DNA from: Mucilaginibacter sp. UBA5151
GTDB lineage: Bacteria; Bacteroidota; Bacteroidia; Sphingobacteriales; Sphingobacteriaceae
Assembly (NCBI GenBank): GCA_002413785.1
Contig: DHXR01000045.1
Span: forward strand, 1-48,812
Reading direction: 5' to 3'
DNA: 48,812 nt
Shown here: piece after piece, positions 40,264 to 48,812 of the stretch
Position numbering within the stretch: position 1 is the first letter of the stretch
How the letters are laid out: every line of letters starts with the position of its first letter
Notes under the pieces: model-generated
The model's input: only the letters and a program-made list of their open reading frames with translations
Databases searched by the model: none
What the model was told of the DNA's origin: nothing
Position numbers and translations under genes: made by a program

Positions 40264-40410
40264 AAAGGCGCCGTCAGATGCTAAATATTGGTAGAAAAAT
40301 ATATGAAGACCATTTTACGTTCCAACGTTTGATATTAGCGCGACAATTTGAATTACACCTATCCTGCCTTTTGGCTATTATGCTAACTTTACAGCGTAAA
40401 TATTTTATCA

Positions 40411-42129
40411 ATGCCTGCTAACGCTTTAAACAAATCCACACAATCCAACAAAATCATCATTTACTTTTTGTTGTTGTGGACGTTATTGAACGGCATACAG
40501 GCCTTTACCCTGGAACTGCAGGCCGACGAAGCCTATTACTGGCTTTACTCCCGCTACCTGGACTGGGGCTATTTTGACCATCCGCCTATGGCGGCCCTGT
40601 TTATCAGGTTTGGATATAGCATCATCCATAACGAATTTGGCGTGCGGATGCTAACGGTGCTCACCAGTTCAGCTTCTATCTGGCTGCTTTGGCTTATCCT
40701 AAAAAAATATGCGGTTGACGCCCTGGCATTTGTGCTGGTGGTTTCCGGTGTTTTTATTTTTCATATTTACGGGTTCACCATTACCCCCGATGTACCGCTT
40801 TTCTTTTTTACGGTATTGTTTTATTTCGTTTACCAGCAGTATATCGAAAGGGATAAATGGAGCCTGGCTTTTCTGTTGGGCTTAATAATTGCATGCCTGC
40901 TATACAGTAAGTATAACGCAGTATTACTGGTTGGCTTTACAGTGATGGCCAATTTAAAATTGGTAAAGCGCTGGTCGTTCTGGTTCATTATGTTGCTGGC
41001 AGTTGCGCTTTATTTACCCCATATATTCTGGCAGGTAAGCCATGGTTATCCATCTGTCAACTATCATTTGTTTGAACGCTCGGCGCGTACATACGATTTT
41101 ACCGATACATTCTCTTATATCCCGGGTCAGTTACTTATGGCCGGCCCGCTTATAGGCTGGTTCCTTTTTTATAAGGCATTCACCACAAAGATAAAAGATG
41201 CCTTCATCCGTTGTTTAATGGTTAACTGCGCGGGTACTTTTGTATTCTTTTTTATCAGCAGCAGCCGGGGCGAAGTACAGCCGCACTGGACATTTATCCT
41301 TTTTGCCCCGCTGGTTATGCTGGTGCTTATCGCTTTCAAACAAAAAGGCGGCAGGCCGAAATGGCTGGCACCGTTGGCCGCCGTAAATTTAAGCCTGATT
41401 TTGGCGGTTAGGATAATTATAATCCTCGGCCTTGGTTTTGCTAAAACCTACGGTCATTTAAAAAGCTATTACGGTTTTAAAGAATGGGCGCAGGTAGTAA
41501 AGCAAAGGGCAGGCAATAATTATGTGGTGATGAGTGATGGCTTCCAAAACCCTGCGAAATACGATTTTTACACCAACAGCTTAAAATGCTTTGCGTACGA
41601 CGCCTTTTATTACCGGCGCACACAATTTGACATCTGGCCGATGGAAGACAGCTTACAGCATAAAAGGGTTTATTATCTAACCTGGTACCCAATTAAGGGG
41701 CTCACAACCGATTCGCTGAAAATTGCAGCCGGAACCTGGTACAGCGCCTGGGTGGATGATGTGCGGACCTATCAAAAGGTAAACTTTGAAACAACTTCGT
41801 ATAAAATTACCGCCTCACCGGGGCAGAAAATCAGTCTTGACTTAACCTTAACCAATCCATATCCTTACCCCATAAGCTTTAGCGATACAGGATACCTGCA
41901 CCCTGTATTTTTGGAGGCTTGTTTTTTTAAAGGAGATGGCGGGGTCACTACACAAGAGGCAGACAAATCGTTCCATGAACTTAATTTAAAGCCAGGCGGA
42001 AGGGGCCGTTATACTTTTACTTTAACCGCCCCTTCGGAGAAAGGACATTTTGATTTACTTTTTTCTTTACGGACCGAGCCTTTTCCAGGCAGCAAAAACA
42101 GCAGGATTATTAGTGTAACGGTTAAGTAA
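40411..42129 (+). CDS. Glycosyltransferase family 39 (PMT_2/ArnT-like) membrane protein
   Basis: Product of 572 residues with about 10-12 membrane segments in the first ~350 residues and a periplasmic domain of beta-strand character after that. The first periplasmic loop carries 'LELQADEAYYWLYSRYLDWG' (~32-51), with the catalytic Asp-Glu typical of GT39/GT83 enzymes, followed by 'FDHPPMAALFIR'. Such enzymes move sugars from polyprenyl-phosphate donors onto lipids or proteins. The acceptor is unknown. The gene stands alone; the word array behind it is shared with a convergent gene. Confidence 0.9.
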   Translation: MPANALNKSTQSNKIIIYFLLLWTLLNGIQAFTLELQADEAYYWLYSRYLDWGYFDHPPMAALFIRFGYSIIHNEFGVRMLTVLTSSASIWLLWLILKKYAVDALAFVLVVSGVFIFHIYGFTITPDVPLFFFTVLFYFVYQQYIERDKWSLAFLLGLIIACLLYSKYNAVLLVGFTVMANLKLVKRWSFWFIMLLAVALYLPHIFWQVSHGYPSVNYHLFERSARTYDFTDTFSYIPGQLLMAGPLIGWFLFYKAFTTKIKDAFIRCLMVNCAGTFVFFFISSSRGEVQPHWTFILFAPLVMLVLIAFKQKGGRPKWLAPLAAVNLSLILAVRIIIILGLGFAKTYGHLKSYYGFKEWAQVVKQRAGNNYVVMSDGFQNPAKYDFYTNSLKCFAYDAFYYRRTQFDIWPMEDSLQHKRVYYLTWYPIKGLTTDSLKIAAGTWYSAWVDDVRTYQKVNFETTSYKITASPGQKISLDLTLTNPYPYPISFSDTGYLHPVFLEACFFKGDGGVTTQEADKSFHELNLKPGGRGRYTFTLTAPSEKGHFDLLFSLRTEPFPGSKNSRIISVTVK

Positions 42130-42182
42130 GCAGTGGGCAGTGGGCAGTTTGCCGGGTGATGGCTGCGCACTGCCAACTGCTT
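42130..42182. repeat. Paired word array (GCAGTGGGCAGT) between the GT39 gene and the outer-membrane gene
   Basis: Begins right after the TAA of the GT39 gene with GCAGTGGGCAGTGGGCAGTT; the complement GCGCACTGCCAACTGC closes the gap. It probably serves both convergent transcripts. Confidence 0.8.
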
Positions 42183-42184
42183 CA

Positions 42185-43279
42185 TTACTGGTCATCTTTA
42201 AACCTTGCAATAACTTTCCTGCCTATATCGTAAACCATTCTGAATCCGGGTTCAGTATCGTCTAAATGAGAGGGCGATTGGTGCAGGCCGAGGAAAAATT
42301 GCCCTTTTAAATGTTTGCCGATAAAAGCGGTGTACATAAAATCAAGGCGGTTATAAATTGTTTTTGAATAAAACGGATCGCCGAAAGTCAGGTAATTAGC
42401 CTGGCCTTTATAAAATTCATCAAATATGGAGAAACGTTTGCGGCTTATATAAACGCTCGCAACAAATCCCTGGGATGTTTCCCAACTGTACATAGAACGG
42501 ATGCGATGTTCTGTAAACATATACCCGGCCTCAAATTTTAACGAATCAAAAACCGTTTTATGACTGTAGTCAAGCCCAAAACGCAGCTGGAACCCACCCT
42601 GATCGCGGATAGGTGCAGCAGTATCACTCTTTGTACCCGCATTATGCATAAATAACAGATAATGCGAAACATAAAAAGCATGGCCGGGATTCGGAATAAA
42701 TGTACCAAGTTCGCCTGCCATAAACTCATTGCGCTGCGTTGGCGTTTGCCGGCTGACCCAATCAATCCAGCCGGTTTCATGGCCAAACCTGTTTGTATTG
42801 CGAAGCAATAAACCCTCCACGTTCGGGCGAAAATATTGCACTGAGTCATTTATTAAAGCCCGCGGATAGTTTAACAGTTCATTACGCGGAAACTCACCTG
42901 CGTTAAATAACCAATGTTTACCGGTATAAGTATAATAAGCCACCGGATTGACCATCACAAAATAGGGAACTCCGCCAAATTCGTGCAGGGGATTAACGCC
43001 AACAACAAAATGGTTTAAACTATCTACGTTATAACCCAAATCAATTTCGGTACGTGTGCCCGAAATTGTTTTGCGCAGGGGGATCAGAGCATCATATTCA
43101 TGGTCGTCTAAAAAAGCAAAACCGTTAAAATGAATGTCAATGGTATTTGTGGTGTTTGTTTTACCCGGGCCAGATATTAAATGGGTTGTATCTGTTATAG
43201 TGGTTTTTTGTTGCTGCGCGAAAGTTACTGAAACTGTTATTAACGAAACAAGAATTATTAAGTAGAGCCTTTTAATCAT
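42185..43279 (-). CDS. Outer-membrane beta-barrel protein, unknown function
   Basis: Product of 364 residues from ATG 43279. The signal peptide 'IKRLYLIILVSLITVSVTFA' precedes Gln. The body has many amphipathic strands with aromatic belts ('HFNGFAFLDDHEYDALIPLR', 'FVASVYISRKRFSIFDEFYK', 'HLKGQFFLGLHQSP') and ends in an aromatic/hydrophobic strand. No known family. An ATG at 43336 would add 19 residues ahead of the signal peptide and is unlikely. Confidence 0.75.
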   Translation of the reverse strand: MIKRLYLIILVSLITVSVTFAQQQKTTITDTTHLISGPGKTNTTNTIDIHFNGFAFLDDHEYDALIPLRKTISGTRTEIDLGYNVDSLNHFVVGVNPLHEFGGVPYFVMVNPVAYYTYTGKHWLFNAGEFPRNELLNYPRALINDSVQYFRPNVEGLLLRNTNRFGHETGWIDWVSRQTPTQRNEFMAGELGTFIPNPGHAFYVSHYLLFMHNAGTKSDTAAPIRDQGGFQLRFGLDYSHKTVFDSLKFEAGYMFTEHRIRSMYSWETSQGFVASVYISRKRFSIFDEFYKGQANYLTFGDPFYSKTIYNRLDFMYTAFIGKHLKGQFFLGLHQSPSHLDDTEPGFRMVYDIGRKVIARFKDDQ

Positions 43280-43425
43280 ATAGATGTTATTGTTACGCAA
43301 AATTAAAATTATTCGTCGAAATGCATAGCATTGCAAAACCGTTATCTGATAGCATATTGTCAGTATTTAAACAATTGCTAAAAAAATTCCTATATTCATC
43401 CTATAATTCCAATTAATAAATTGTA

Positions 43426-44088
43426 ATGGATACTTTTTTAAATATAAATGCCGCGCATAATATATATGGCAATGAAGTATTAAAATTATTTCTTTCGGTA
43501 GTTGCAGGATGCATCCTGGGCCTTGAAAGAGAAATCAGGGGTAAATCAGCCGGGTTTAGAACATTGGCTTTAATTTGTTTTGGCGCCACCATTTTTACCA
43601 TCTGTTCTTACCTCTTGGGTGTAGAAGCTAACCGGGACAGGATAGCCGCCAATATAATTACCGGGATTGGATTTATCGGGGCTGGGGTTATATTCCGTAA
43701 TACTTCTTCTATTTCAGGAATCACAACCGCGGCTTCAATTTGGGTAGCCGCTGCGATAGGGATGCTGTTAGGAACCGGGGAATACTTGCTGGCTGGTATT
43801 TCCTTGGTTTTTGCCTTGTTTATTTTATATGCATTGGATTTTATCCAATTTTGGATAGATGACAAATTTGCACATAGAAATTATAAAATCGTCTTTCGAA
43901 AAGACTGTCCGGAAAACTCATTGTATGACCATGTCAAGTCGCTAAAACTGAAACTGAATAATTCAAAAATTTTACGTACGGATAAGCAAATTACGCTTGA
44001 GTTTGAGATTTCAGGAAAGGAAAGTAATCTTTCCCTATTTAACCAATGGCTGATTGAAAATCAGTTTGTTTTGTCGGTTGACTGGTAA
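43426..44088 (+). CDS. mgtC: MgtC/SapB family membrane protein
   Basis: Product of 220 residues. Four to five membrane helices in the first ~145 residues carry the family motifs 'LSVVAGCILGLEREIRGKSA' (~26-45), 'GFRTLALICFGATIF' and 'ANIITGIGFIGAGVIFRNTS' (~75-94), followed by a cytoplasmic ACT-like C-terminal domain (~150-220). In pathogens MgtC supports survival in low magnesium; here it is probably a general membrane stress protein. Confidence 0.92.
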   Translation: MDTFLNINAAHNIYGNEVLKLFLSVVAGCILGLEREIRGKSAGFRTLALICFGATIFTICSYLLGVEANRDRIAANIITGIGFIGAGVIFRNTSSISGITTAASIWVAAAIGMLLGTGEYLLAGISLVFALFILYALDFIQFWIDDKFAHRNYKIVFRKDCPENSLYDHVKSLKLKLNNSKILRTDKQITLEFEISGKESNLSLFNQWLIENQFVLSVDW

Positions 44089-44126
44089 GGATTTATCTGC
44101 AACGAGTAGAGGTATACGCAAATTGA

Positions 44127-44161
44127 AAGCGTAAAGCCGAAAACACAAAGGCTTTACGCTT
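44127..44161. terminator. Terminator hairpin between mgtC and the head-GIN gene
   Basis: AAGCGTAAAGCC (44127-44138) and GGCTTTACGCTT (44150-44161) are perfect 12-bp arms between the two convergent genes. Confidence 0.75.
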
Positions 44162-44179
44162 CCGGCTTTATCCTCTTTA

Positions 44180-44917
44180 TTAAAACCTGCTTATATCCCC
44201 GCTTCCACTTTTCCGGCTGTTTATATTTTTCGCAGCGCCTGTATAGCGAACATCGCCGGAGCCATTTACAGCGGCATCAACCCTGTCGCTTGCATTAACT
44301 TCGGCATCCCCGGAGCCTGAAACACGCACGGCAGAGCTAACAGTAAGCAGGTTTCGTGCCGTAAAGTCGCCTGACCCCACAAGGCTCACCGTTGAACTTT
44401 CGGCATTCCCGGATAGTTTCATATCCCCCGAGCCTGTAATGCTGCTTTCGAGTGTTTTAACAGCCACTTTGCCGGTCATATCGCCGGAGCCGCTGATCCT
44501 TAATTTGAGGCTGTTTGTAGTAATCCCTTCCCTGAAAGATACATCGCCGGAGCCCGAGATGTTAATTGAGTTCAGGTCTTTGGCTGTAACATGTACCAGT
44601 ATCTTTTTGTGATGCCCCCACCAGTTGCCCCAGTTCCAGCTATCGTGCCTGTTATATATTTTTAACACCCCTCCGTTTACTTCAGTTATAATACGGTCTG
44701 TCACATCAGCCGGCGCTTCCACTTTAACCGATTCTGTTGCCGCCTGAACAATGTCCACATCAAAAGGGCCGGCCACATTTACCGCATTAAAGCCCGAAAG
44801 ATGGCGGTCAACAATTTCTGCCGCTTTTGTTTTTACCGCGGTACAGGGATTGGCTATGCTATAGCCTGTACCTGCTACAAGTACAGCAGCCAGTAATATT
44901 TTTATTAATGCTCTCAT
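44180..44917 (-). CDS. Head-GIN (DUF2807) secreted adhesin-like protein
   Basis: Product of 245 residues with a signal peptide (~5-22) and a domain made of a regularly repeated turn, Ser-Gly-Ser-Gly-Asp, occurring about eight times from residue ~120 to the last residues ('GSGDVSF', 'GSGDMTG', 'GSGDMKL', 'GSGDFTA', 'GSGDAEV', 'GSGDVRY', 'GSGDISRF'). The spacing of roughly 17-20 residues fits a beta-helix-like solenoid. Function is unknown; expected to be periplasmic or on the surface. Confidence 0.9.
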   Translation of the reverse strand: MRALIKILLAAVLVAGTGYSIANPCTAVKTKAAEIVDRHLSGFNAVNVAGPFDVDIVQAATESVKVEAPADVTDRIITEVNGGVLKIYNRHDSWNWGNWWGHHKKILVHVTAKDLNSINISGSGDVSFREGITTNSLKLRISGSGDMTGKVAVKTLESSITGSGDMKLSGNAESSTVSLVGSGDFTARNLLTVSSAVRVSGSGDAEVNASDRVDAAVNGSGDVRYTGAAKNINSRKSGSGDISRF

Positions 44918-45045
44918 GGTTTATTATTTTACAAATAAGACGTGACATAAATCAATTAGGTTACACCGGGATTAAAAAATATGCCTGTGTCCGATATTAA
45001 ATACCCCCCCTTTAGGGCAATCCAATTAACGTAAAAAAAAAGAAA

Positions 45046-45124
45046 TATCGAATAATGAATATTGAATACAGAACGCCGAAGTTTACTTCGATATTCAACA
45101 TTCATTGTTCGGTGTTCAGTGTTA
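45046..45124. repeat. Paired word array (TGAATATTGAATAC) behind the M1 peptidase
   Basis: On the minus strand, about 20 bases after the stop, AACACTGAACACCGAACAAT and TGAATGTTGAATATCG words run into a tip CGAAG-TTTA-CTTCG and return as the complement GTATTCAATATTCATTATTC. Confidence 0.75.
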
Positions 45125-45144
45125 AAAATTCCTCCTTTAGGGGC

Positions 45145-46800
45145 TTAATCCACCAGCACCCCTATATAATAATTAAAGGTATCCACTTCAATATTGTCTT
45201 TTGTGACGCCATTTATTTCTACAGGTGCAAAGCGGGTTGAAGGTGTGATGAACTGGTATTCACCGCCTTTGATCCTAACCTTAACCGGCATATTAAAATC
45301 TTTTACACCGGCTATCCAGCGGCAATATAATTTACCCTTGTTAAACATGAAATTCAGAATGGGGATATTTTTATATTTAAGGTATTGGTCAAATATCGGG
45401 TTCAGGTCCCTGCCCGATTTATTGCTGATATAATCAACAATATCATTGTAGGTTACCGTTTGGTGATAAAAAGTTTTGTTAAGTCCGCGTAATATGCTGC
45501 GCCATTTTTCATCATCATTAATTATGGTACGTACCATATTGAGCAGGTTGCCCCCTTTATAATACATATCGCCTGAACCTTCTTTGTTCACATTGTAGGC
45601 GCCGACAACCGGGGCGTCATTGAGGATCCTCATGCGTGTGCCATGCACGTATTCCTGCCCGGCCTGTTTTCCATACCTTTGTTCAACAAATAACGACTCG
45701 GAATAGTTGGTAAAACTTTCGTGGATCCACATATCGGCAAGGTCTTTGGAGGTGATATTATTGCCAAACCACTCATGCCCGCTTTCGTGCACGATAATAA
45801 AATCCCATTTTAATCCCCAGCCTGTGCCCGAAAGGTCGGTTCCCATATACCCGTTTATAAAATGGTTACCATAGGCGGTTCCGCTTTGATGTTCCATACC
45901 TAAATGGGGCGCCTCAATCAGTTTATAGCCGTCTTCGTAAAATGGATACGGGCCAAACCAGTGTTCAAAGGCTTTAATCATGTCTTTCACATTTTCACCG
46001 AATTGTTTTTTGGCTTTTTGAAGGTTATAGCTTAATACCCAGTAATCCAATGACAATTTTCCTTTTTCGCCGTCATAGCTGTCGCTGAAATGGGTGTATT
46101 TGCCGATATTGGCCTCGATGTCGTAATTATTGATAGGATTGGCAACAAACCAATCGTACCTGGTATAACCGTTCCCGAGCGGCGTAACTTTACGAAGGCG
46201 GCCGTTTGAAACATCCCGTAAGCTGTCGGGTACGCTGATACTGATCAGCGCGCTGTCAACTTCGTCATACTGATGATCCTTGTTTGGCCACCACACACTG
46301 GCGCCCATCCCCTGGCAGGCCGTTGCTACCCAGGGGTTACCCAATGAATCGCGCTTATAAACTACGCCGCCGTCCCAGGGCGCATTTTTTGCGACGGTTG
46401 GGTTACCCGAATAATAAACGGTAAACTCTTCTTTGCTGCCCTTTTTTACAGTTTCGGGGAAAGTAACAAATACCGCGTTATACTCACGGGTATAGGGTAA
46501 TTCCTGTCCTTTATAAACCACTTTCTCAACCTTTAAGTTGGCAAACAGGTCGAACTGTAGTTTTGTAAAATCCTGTACGGTTGTAAATTTAAAAAGGGTG
46601 CTGCCGCTGATATACCGGTTAGCAATATCAAACTTAACATCAAGGTGATAGTAATCAATGTCGTAACAAGTACGCAAAGGCGTTAAATTGCCCCGCAGGG
46701 AATCGGCCCTTGTAAAAGTTTCTTTTGGTTTACCTAATTGCGCTTTTGCACTTAGGGTAAGAAGCGCCAATGCCCCTATCAATAATCGATGTAATTTCAT
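45145..46800 (-). CDS. M1 family zinc aminopeptidase (secreted)
   Basis: Product of 551 residues with a signal peptide (~1-20, 'LALLTLSAKA'). The gluzincin site is complete: 'HESGH' (His338, Glu339, His342) with Glu361 18 residues on in 'WIHESFTNYSE', and an exopeptidase motif 'GMEHQSG' (301-307) in place of the usual GAMEN. It is shorter than ~850-residue PepN because the C-terminal helical domain is missing, as in many Bacteroidota members. The CocE-type gene precedes it by 36 bases on the same strand. Confidence 0.93.
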   Translation of the reverse strand: MKLHRLLIGALALLTLSAKAQLGKPKETFTRADSLRGNLTPLRTCYDIDYYHLDVKFDIANRYISGSTLFKFTTVQDFTKLQFDLFANLKVEKVVYKGQELPYTREYNAVFVTFPETVKKGSKEEFTVYYSGNPTVAKNAPWDGGVVYKRDSLGNPWVATACQGMGASVWWPNKDHQYDEVDSALISISVPDSLRDVSNGRLRKVTPLGNGYTRYDWFVANPINNYDIEANIGKYTHFSDSYDGEKGKLSLDYWVLSYNLQKAKKQFGENVKDMIKAFEHWFGPYPFYEDGYKLIEAPHLGMEHQSGTAYGNHFINGYMGTDLSGTGWGLKWDFIIVHESGHEWFGNNITSKDLADMWIHESFTNYSESLFVEQRYGKQAGQEYVHGTRMRILNDAPVVGAYNVNKEGSGDMYYKGGNLLNMVRTIINDDEKWRSILRGLNKTFYHQTVTYNDIVDYISNKSGRDLNPIFDQYLKYKNIPILNFMFNKGKLYCRWIAGVKDFNMPVKVRIKGGEYQFITPSTRFAPVEINGVTKDNIEVDTFNYYIGVLVD

Positions 46801-46836
46801 TTAATCAGTGTAATCATTCAATAATCGGTGAAATCC
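46801..46836 (-). repeat. Word array (GATTACACTGATTA) filling the gap between two peptidase genes
   Basis: On the minus strand GATTTCACCGATTATTGA and TGATTACACTGATTAA occupy the whole 36 bases from the stop of the CocE-type gene to the ATG of the M1 gene. Unpaired. Confidence 0.75.
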
Positions 46837-48708
46837 TCATTGTAATACAGTAACCTTTACGCCCGATTTATATTGCGCATTATGGTATATTCTTATAGTA
46901 GCTTTTTGAAAATCCGAATCTTTTGCATGGTAAATATCCTCAAACTTCTGCGGGTTACGGTCGGCCAGCGGGAACCATGAGTTTTGCACCTGTATCATTA
47001 TCCGGTGGCCTTTTTTAAATGTATGGGCTACGTCAGGCAAATGATATTTTACCCCGGTTACTTTGCCTGGAACAAAAGGTTCAGGTTTTTCAAACGAATT
47101 ACGGTATTTGCCCCTGAAAATTTCGCCCCTTACCAGCATTTCATAACCGGCCATGGTTACATTTTTAGGATTTGGTTTTGGCTCAGGATAATTGTCCGGG
47201 AACACATCGATCAGTTTTACGACGTAATCGGCGTCGGTACCGGTAGTTGACGAGAAAAGGTCGGCCAATACAGGGCCGGTTAATGTAATATCTTCTTTCA
47301 GGGTATCAGTCTGGTAAACCTTTACATCCGGTCGGCGGCCTGCAAAACGCTGGTCATCCAGCATATATTCCCTGGTGCGATGCGCCTGTATGCCGTCCTG
47401 GTAAGGCACCGGGGAGTTGGGGTCACTCACATATTCATCAAAACTCCCGGCCATTTTCGGGACCTCAAATGATAGTTTGCCGTTTGAATGGAAATACAGC
47501 GTTTTTTGAACAGTATTTTTTGGCGGCCATTCATTAAATTTATGCCACTCGTTACTGCCCGAAACAAAAATAGCGGCTTTCGGCAGGGCCATATCACCTT
47601 CATCTTTCAGGTAATATTTAAAAAATGGAAGTTCGATATTTTCGCGGAACCAGGCGCTGGTTTTTGTCCCGAAATCCTGATCGCCAAAAAACTGGCCATC
47701 GCCGCGCTCCCATCCGCCATGGAACCAGGGACCCATCACCAGCATGTTCGGATGCGATGCCGGATTTTGTTTTTGCAATGCCTCAAAAACATGCAAAGCG
47801 CCGAAGCAATCTTCAGCATCAAAAAAGCCGCCAACAACCATGGTTGCCGGTGTAATATTTTTTAAATGAGGGCGGATATTCATCCCCTGCCAAAACGGAT
47901 CGTAGTTGGGATACGCCATCATATTATCCCAAAATTTTACCGAATCGCCGAAATAATGCTTTTTAAGGTTTGGCAAAGCGCCTAAATCAAGGTAGAATTT
48001 GTAGTTATCCCTCTCTTTAAATTTAATTCCATTTTTAAATTCGGCGGGGGTAATCGGTTTTGGACGGGGTACGCCAAAACTGGTAATAAAGGCGAAAGCA
48101 TCCATCTCAAACAATGCGCCGTTGTGATGAAAATCATCGCCGATAAACCAATCGGTAACCGGAGCCTGCGGCGAAACCGCTTTCAGCGCCGGATGAGCAT
48201 TTGGCAACGATGCTGTGGAATAAAAACCAGGGTACGAAATACCCTCGATCCCCACTTTACCGTTATTATTTGGCAGGTTTTTTATCAGCCAGTCTATCGT
48301 ATCATAAGTATCCGAGCTCTCATCAACATCATTGTTGCCTTTCTTGTTATCAATATCCGGGCGCACGTCCACAAAATCACCTTCACTCATCCAGCGGCCG
48401 CGTACATCCTGGTAAACAAAAATAAAACCGTCCCTGGCAAGCAGCATATTTTGACCCAGGGTGCGTTTATACTTATTTTCACCGTACGGGCCAACACTAT
48501 AGGGCGTACGGGTCATCAGAATTGGATATTTTTTTGATTGGTCCTTCGGTAGGTAAATGGAAGTAAAAAGGCGTTTACCATCGCGCATGGTAATGTATTT
48601 TTCCATTTTAGTGTAGTTTTGCCTGATATAGGCCGAATCCTGGGATGATTGTGCAAAGGTACAGGTACACCACACCCCAATCCCTAATAAGGTTAAGAGT
48701 TTTTTCAT
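46837..48708 (-). CDS. CocE/NonD family hydrolase (S15-like peptidase/esterase)
   Basis: Product of 623 residues. It has a signal peptide (~1-19, 'LLTLLGIGVWCTCTFAQ'), an alpha/beta-hydrolase core with the nucleophile Ser158 in 'GISYPGF' (156-161), 'RTPYSVGPYGENKY' and 'QDVRGRWMSEGDF' (~100-112) before it, and a C-terminal jelly-roll domain ('GYEMLVRGEIFRGKYRNSFE'). The family includes X-Pro dipeptidyl peptidases, cocaine esterase and glutaryl-7-ACA acylases; the substrate is not deducible. It is co-directional with the M1 aminopeptidase, so a joint role in extracellular peptide breakdown is plausible. Confidence 0.9.
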   Translation of the reverse strand: MKKLLTLLGIGVWCTCTFAQSSQDSAYIRQNYTKMEKYITMRDGKRLFTSIYLPKDQSKKYPILMTRTPYSVGPYGENKYKRTLGQNMLLARDGFIFVYQDVRGRWMSEGDFVDVRPDIDNKKGNNDVDESSDTYDTIDWLIKNLPNNNGKVGIEGISYPGFYSTASLPNAHPALKAVSPQAPVTDWFIGDDFHHNGALFEMDAFAFITSFGVPRPKPITPAEFKNGIKFKERDNYKFYLDLGALPNLKKHYFGDSVKFWDNMMAYPNYDPFWQGMNIRPHLKNITPATMVVGGFFDAEDCFGALHVFEALQKQNPASHPNMLVMGPWFHGGWERGDGQFFGDQDFGTKTSAWFRENIELPFFKYYLKDEGDMALPKAAIFVSGSNEWHKFNEWPPKNTVQKTLYFHSNGKLSFEVPKMAGSFDEYVSDPNSPVPYQDGIQAHRTREYMLDDQRFAGRRPDVKVYQTDTLKEDITLTGPVLADLFSSTTGTDADYVVKLIDVFPDNYPEPKPNPKNVTMAGYEMLVRGEIFRGKYRNSFEKPEPFVPGKVTGVKYHLPDVAHTFKKGHRIMIQVQNSWFPLADRNPQKFEDIYHAKDSDFQKATIRIYHNAQYKSGVKVTVLQ

Positions 48709-48724
48709 AATAAATCAGTCAGTT

Positions 48725-48766
48725 AAATCCTAATTAAAAAGCTAATGTAATATTTAATTAGGATTT
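48725..48766. repeat. Perfect inverted repeat AAATCCTAATTAAA
   Basis: AAATCCTAATTAAA (48725-48738) and TTTAATTAGGATTT (48753-48766) are 14-bp perfect arms with a 14-base loop. They lie 17 bases upstream of the CocE-type gene on its 5' side, so this is either an operator-like site, a leader hairpin or the terminator of a gene beyond the window. Confidence 0.75.
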
Positions 48767-48812
48767 TGCCATAAGTGATATCCCGGTAACTTCAGGGCAG
48801 ACGCATTAAAAT

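Noticed and set aside
44180..44540. Repeated GSGD-encoding DNA as a nucleotide repeat element
   Set aside because: Repetition is at protein level in the head-GIN domain with varied codons; normal for that family.

Overview
The window looks like chromosomal DNA of a Bacteroidota bacterium, most likely Sphingobacteriaceae (Mucilaginibacter/Pedobacter-like); I cannot name a species. Supporting signs are an LpxC-FabZ fusion, a PorX-type response regulator, promoters of the TAnnTTTG type, a eukaryote-like isoleucyl-tRNA synthetase, many secreted or outer-membrane hydrolases, and intergenic arrays of short repeated words. No prophage, CRISPR array, insertion sequence, rRNA or tRNA gene was recognised.

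Layout. 1-5.2 kb: the ribosome-maturation genes rimM, trmD and rplS, normally adjacent, are separated here by small accessory genes (antitoxin-like protein, HTH remnant, two VOC proteins, an ECF sigma factor with two small membrane proteins). 5.2-7.8 kb (-): a phospholipid operon, CPBP protease-cdsA-psd. 7.8-15.4 kb: housekeeping and small genes (dusB, apaG, a J-domain/KTSC protein, pepT, a beta-barrel protein, YjbR, MaoC, a lipoprotein, a fatty acid desaturase, an orphan HigA antitoxin). 15.4-20.8 kb (-): HD phosphohydrolase, lpxD, lpxC-fabZ, lpxA and an ABC ATPase, i.e. the early lipid A and fatty acid steps. 21-30.6 kb (+): porX, tsaE, alanine dehydrogenase, a VanX-like dipeptidase, a YihY/BrkB membrane protein, an aspartyl protease with PDZ domain and a large M16 peptidase. 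30.8-35.3 kb (-): the operon ileS-dksA/traR-like-lspA. 35.6-40.3 kb: an asparaginase, a beta-lactamase-like serine hydrolase, a dihaem cytochrome c, and a gene graveyard with tails of a permease, a glycosyltransferase, a HigA antitoxin and a glycoside hydrolase. 40.4-48.7 kb: a GT39 glycosyltransferase, an outer-membrane protein, MgtC, a GSGD-repeat head-GIN protein, an M1 aminopeptidase and a CocE/NonD-family hydrolase.

The most unusual signal is not a gene. At least a dozen intergenic gaps hold arrays of short, imperfectly repeated words. Most start at or just after a stop codon and read in the sense direction of that gene; many are followed by their own reverse complement and so can fold into long hairpins. 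Vocabulary differs from site to site, but one 19-mer is identical behind trmD and behind the HD gene about 16.5 kb away. In several places the array supplies the stop codon or the last residues of the protein. Separate from these are a family of near-perfect 33-bp palindromes with a one-base centre, a tandem 125-bp element with two matched hairpins, and a GTCATTGCGAG palindrome. Coding content is otherwise mostly ordinary; the notable protein-level points are a G-x-H-H signature in IleRS and a DksA-like protein with a single zinc-finger cysteine.
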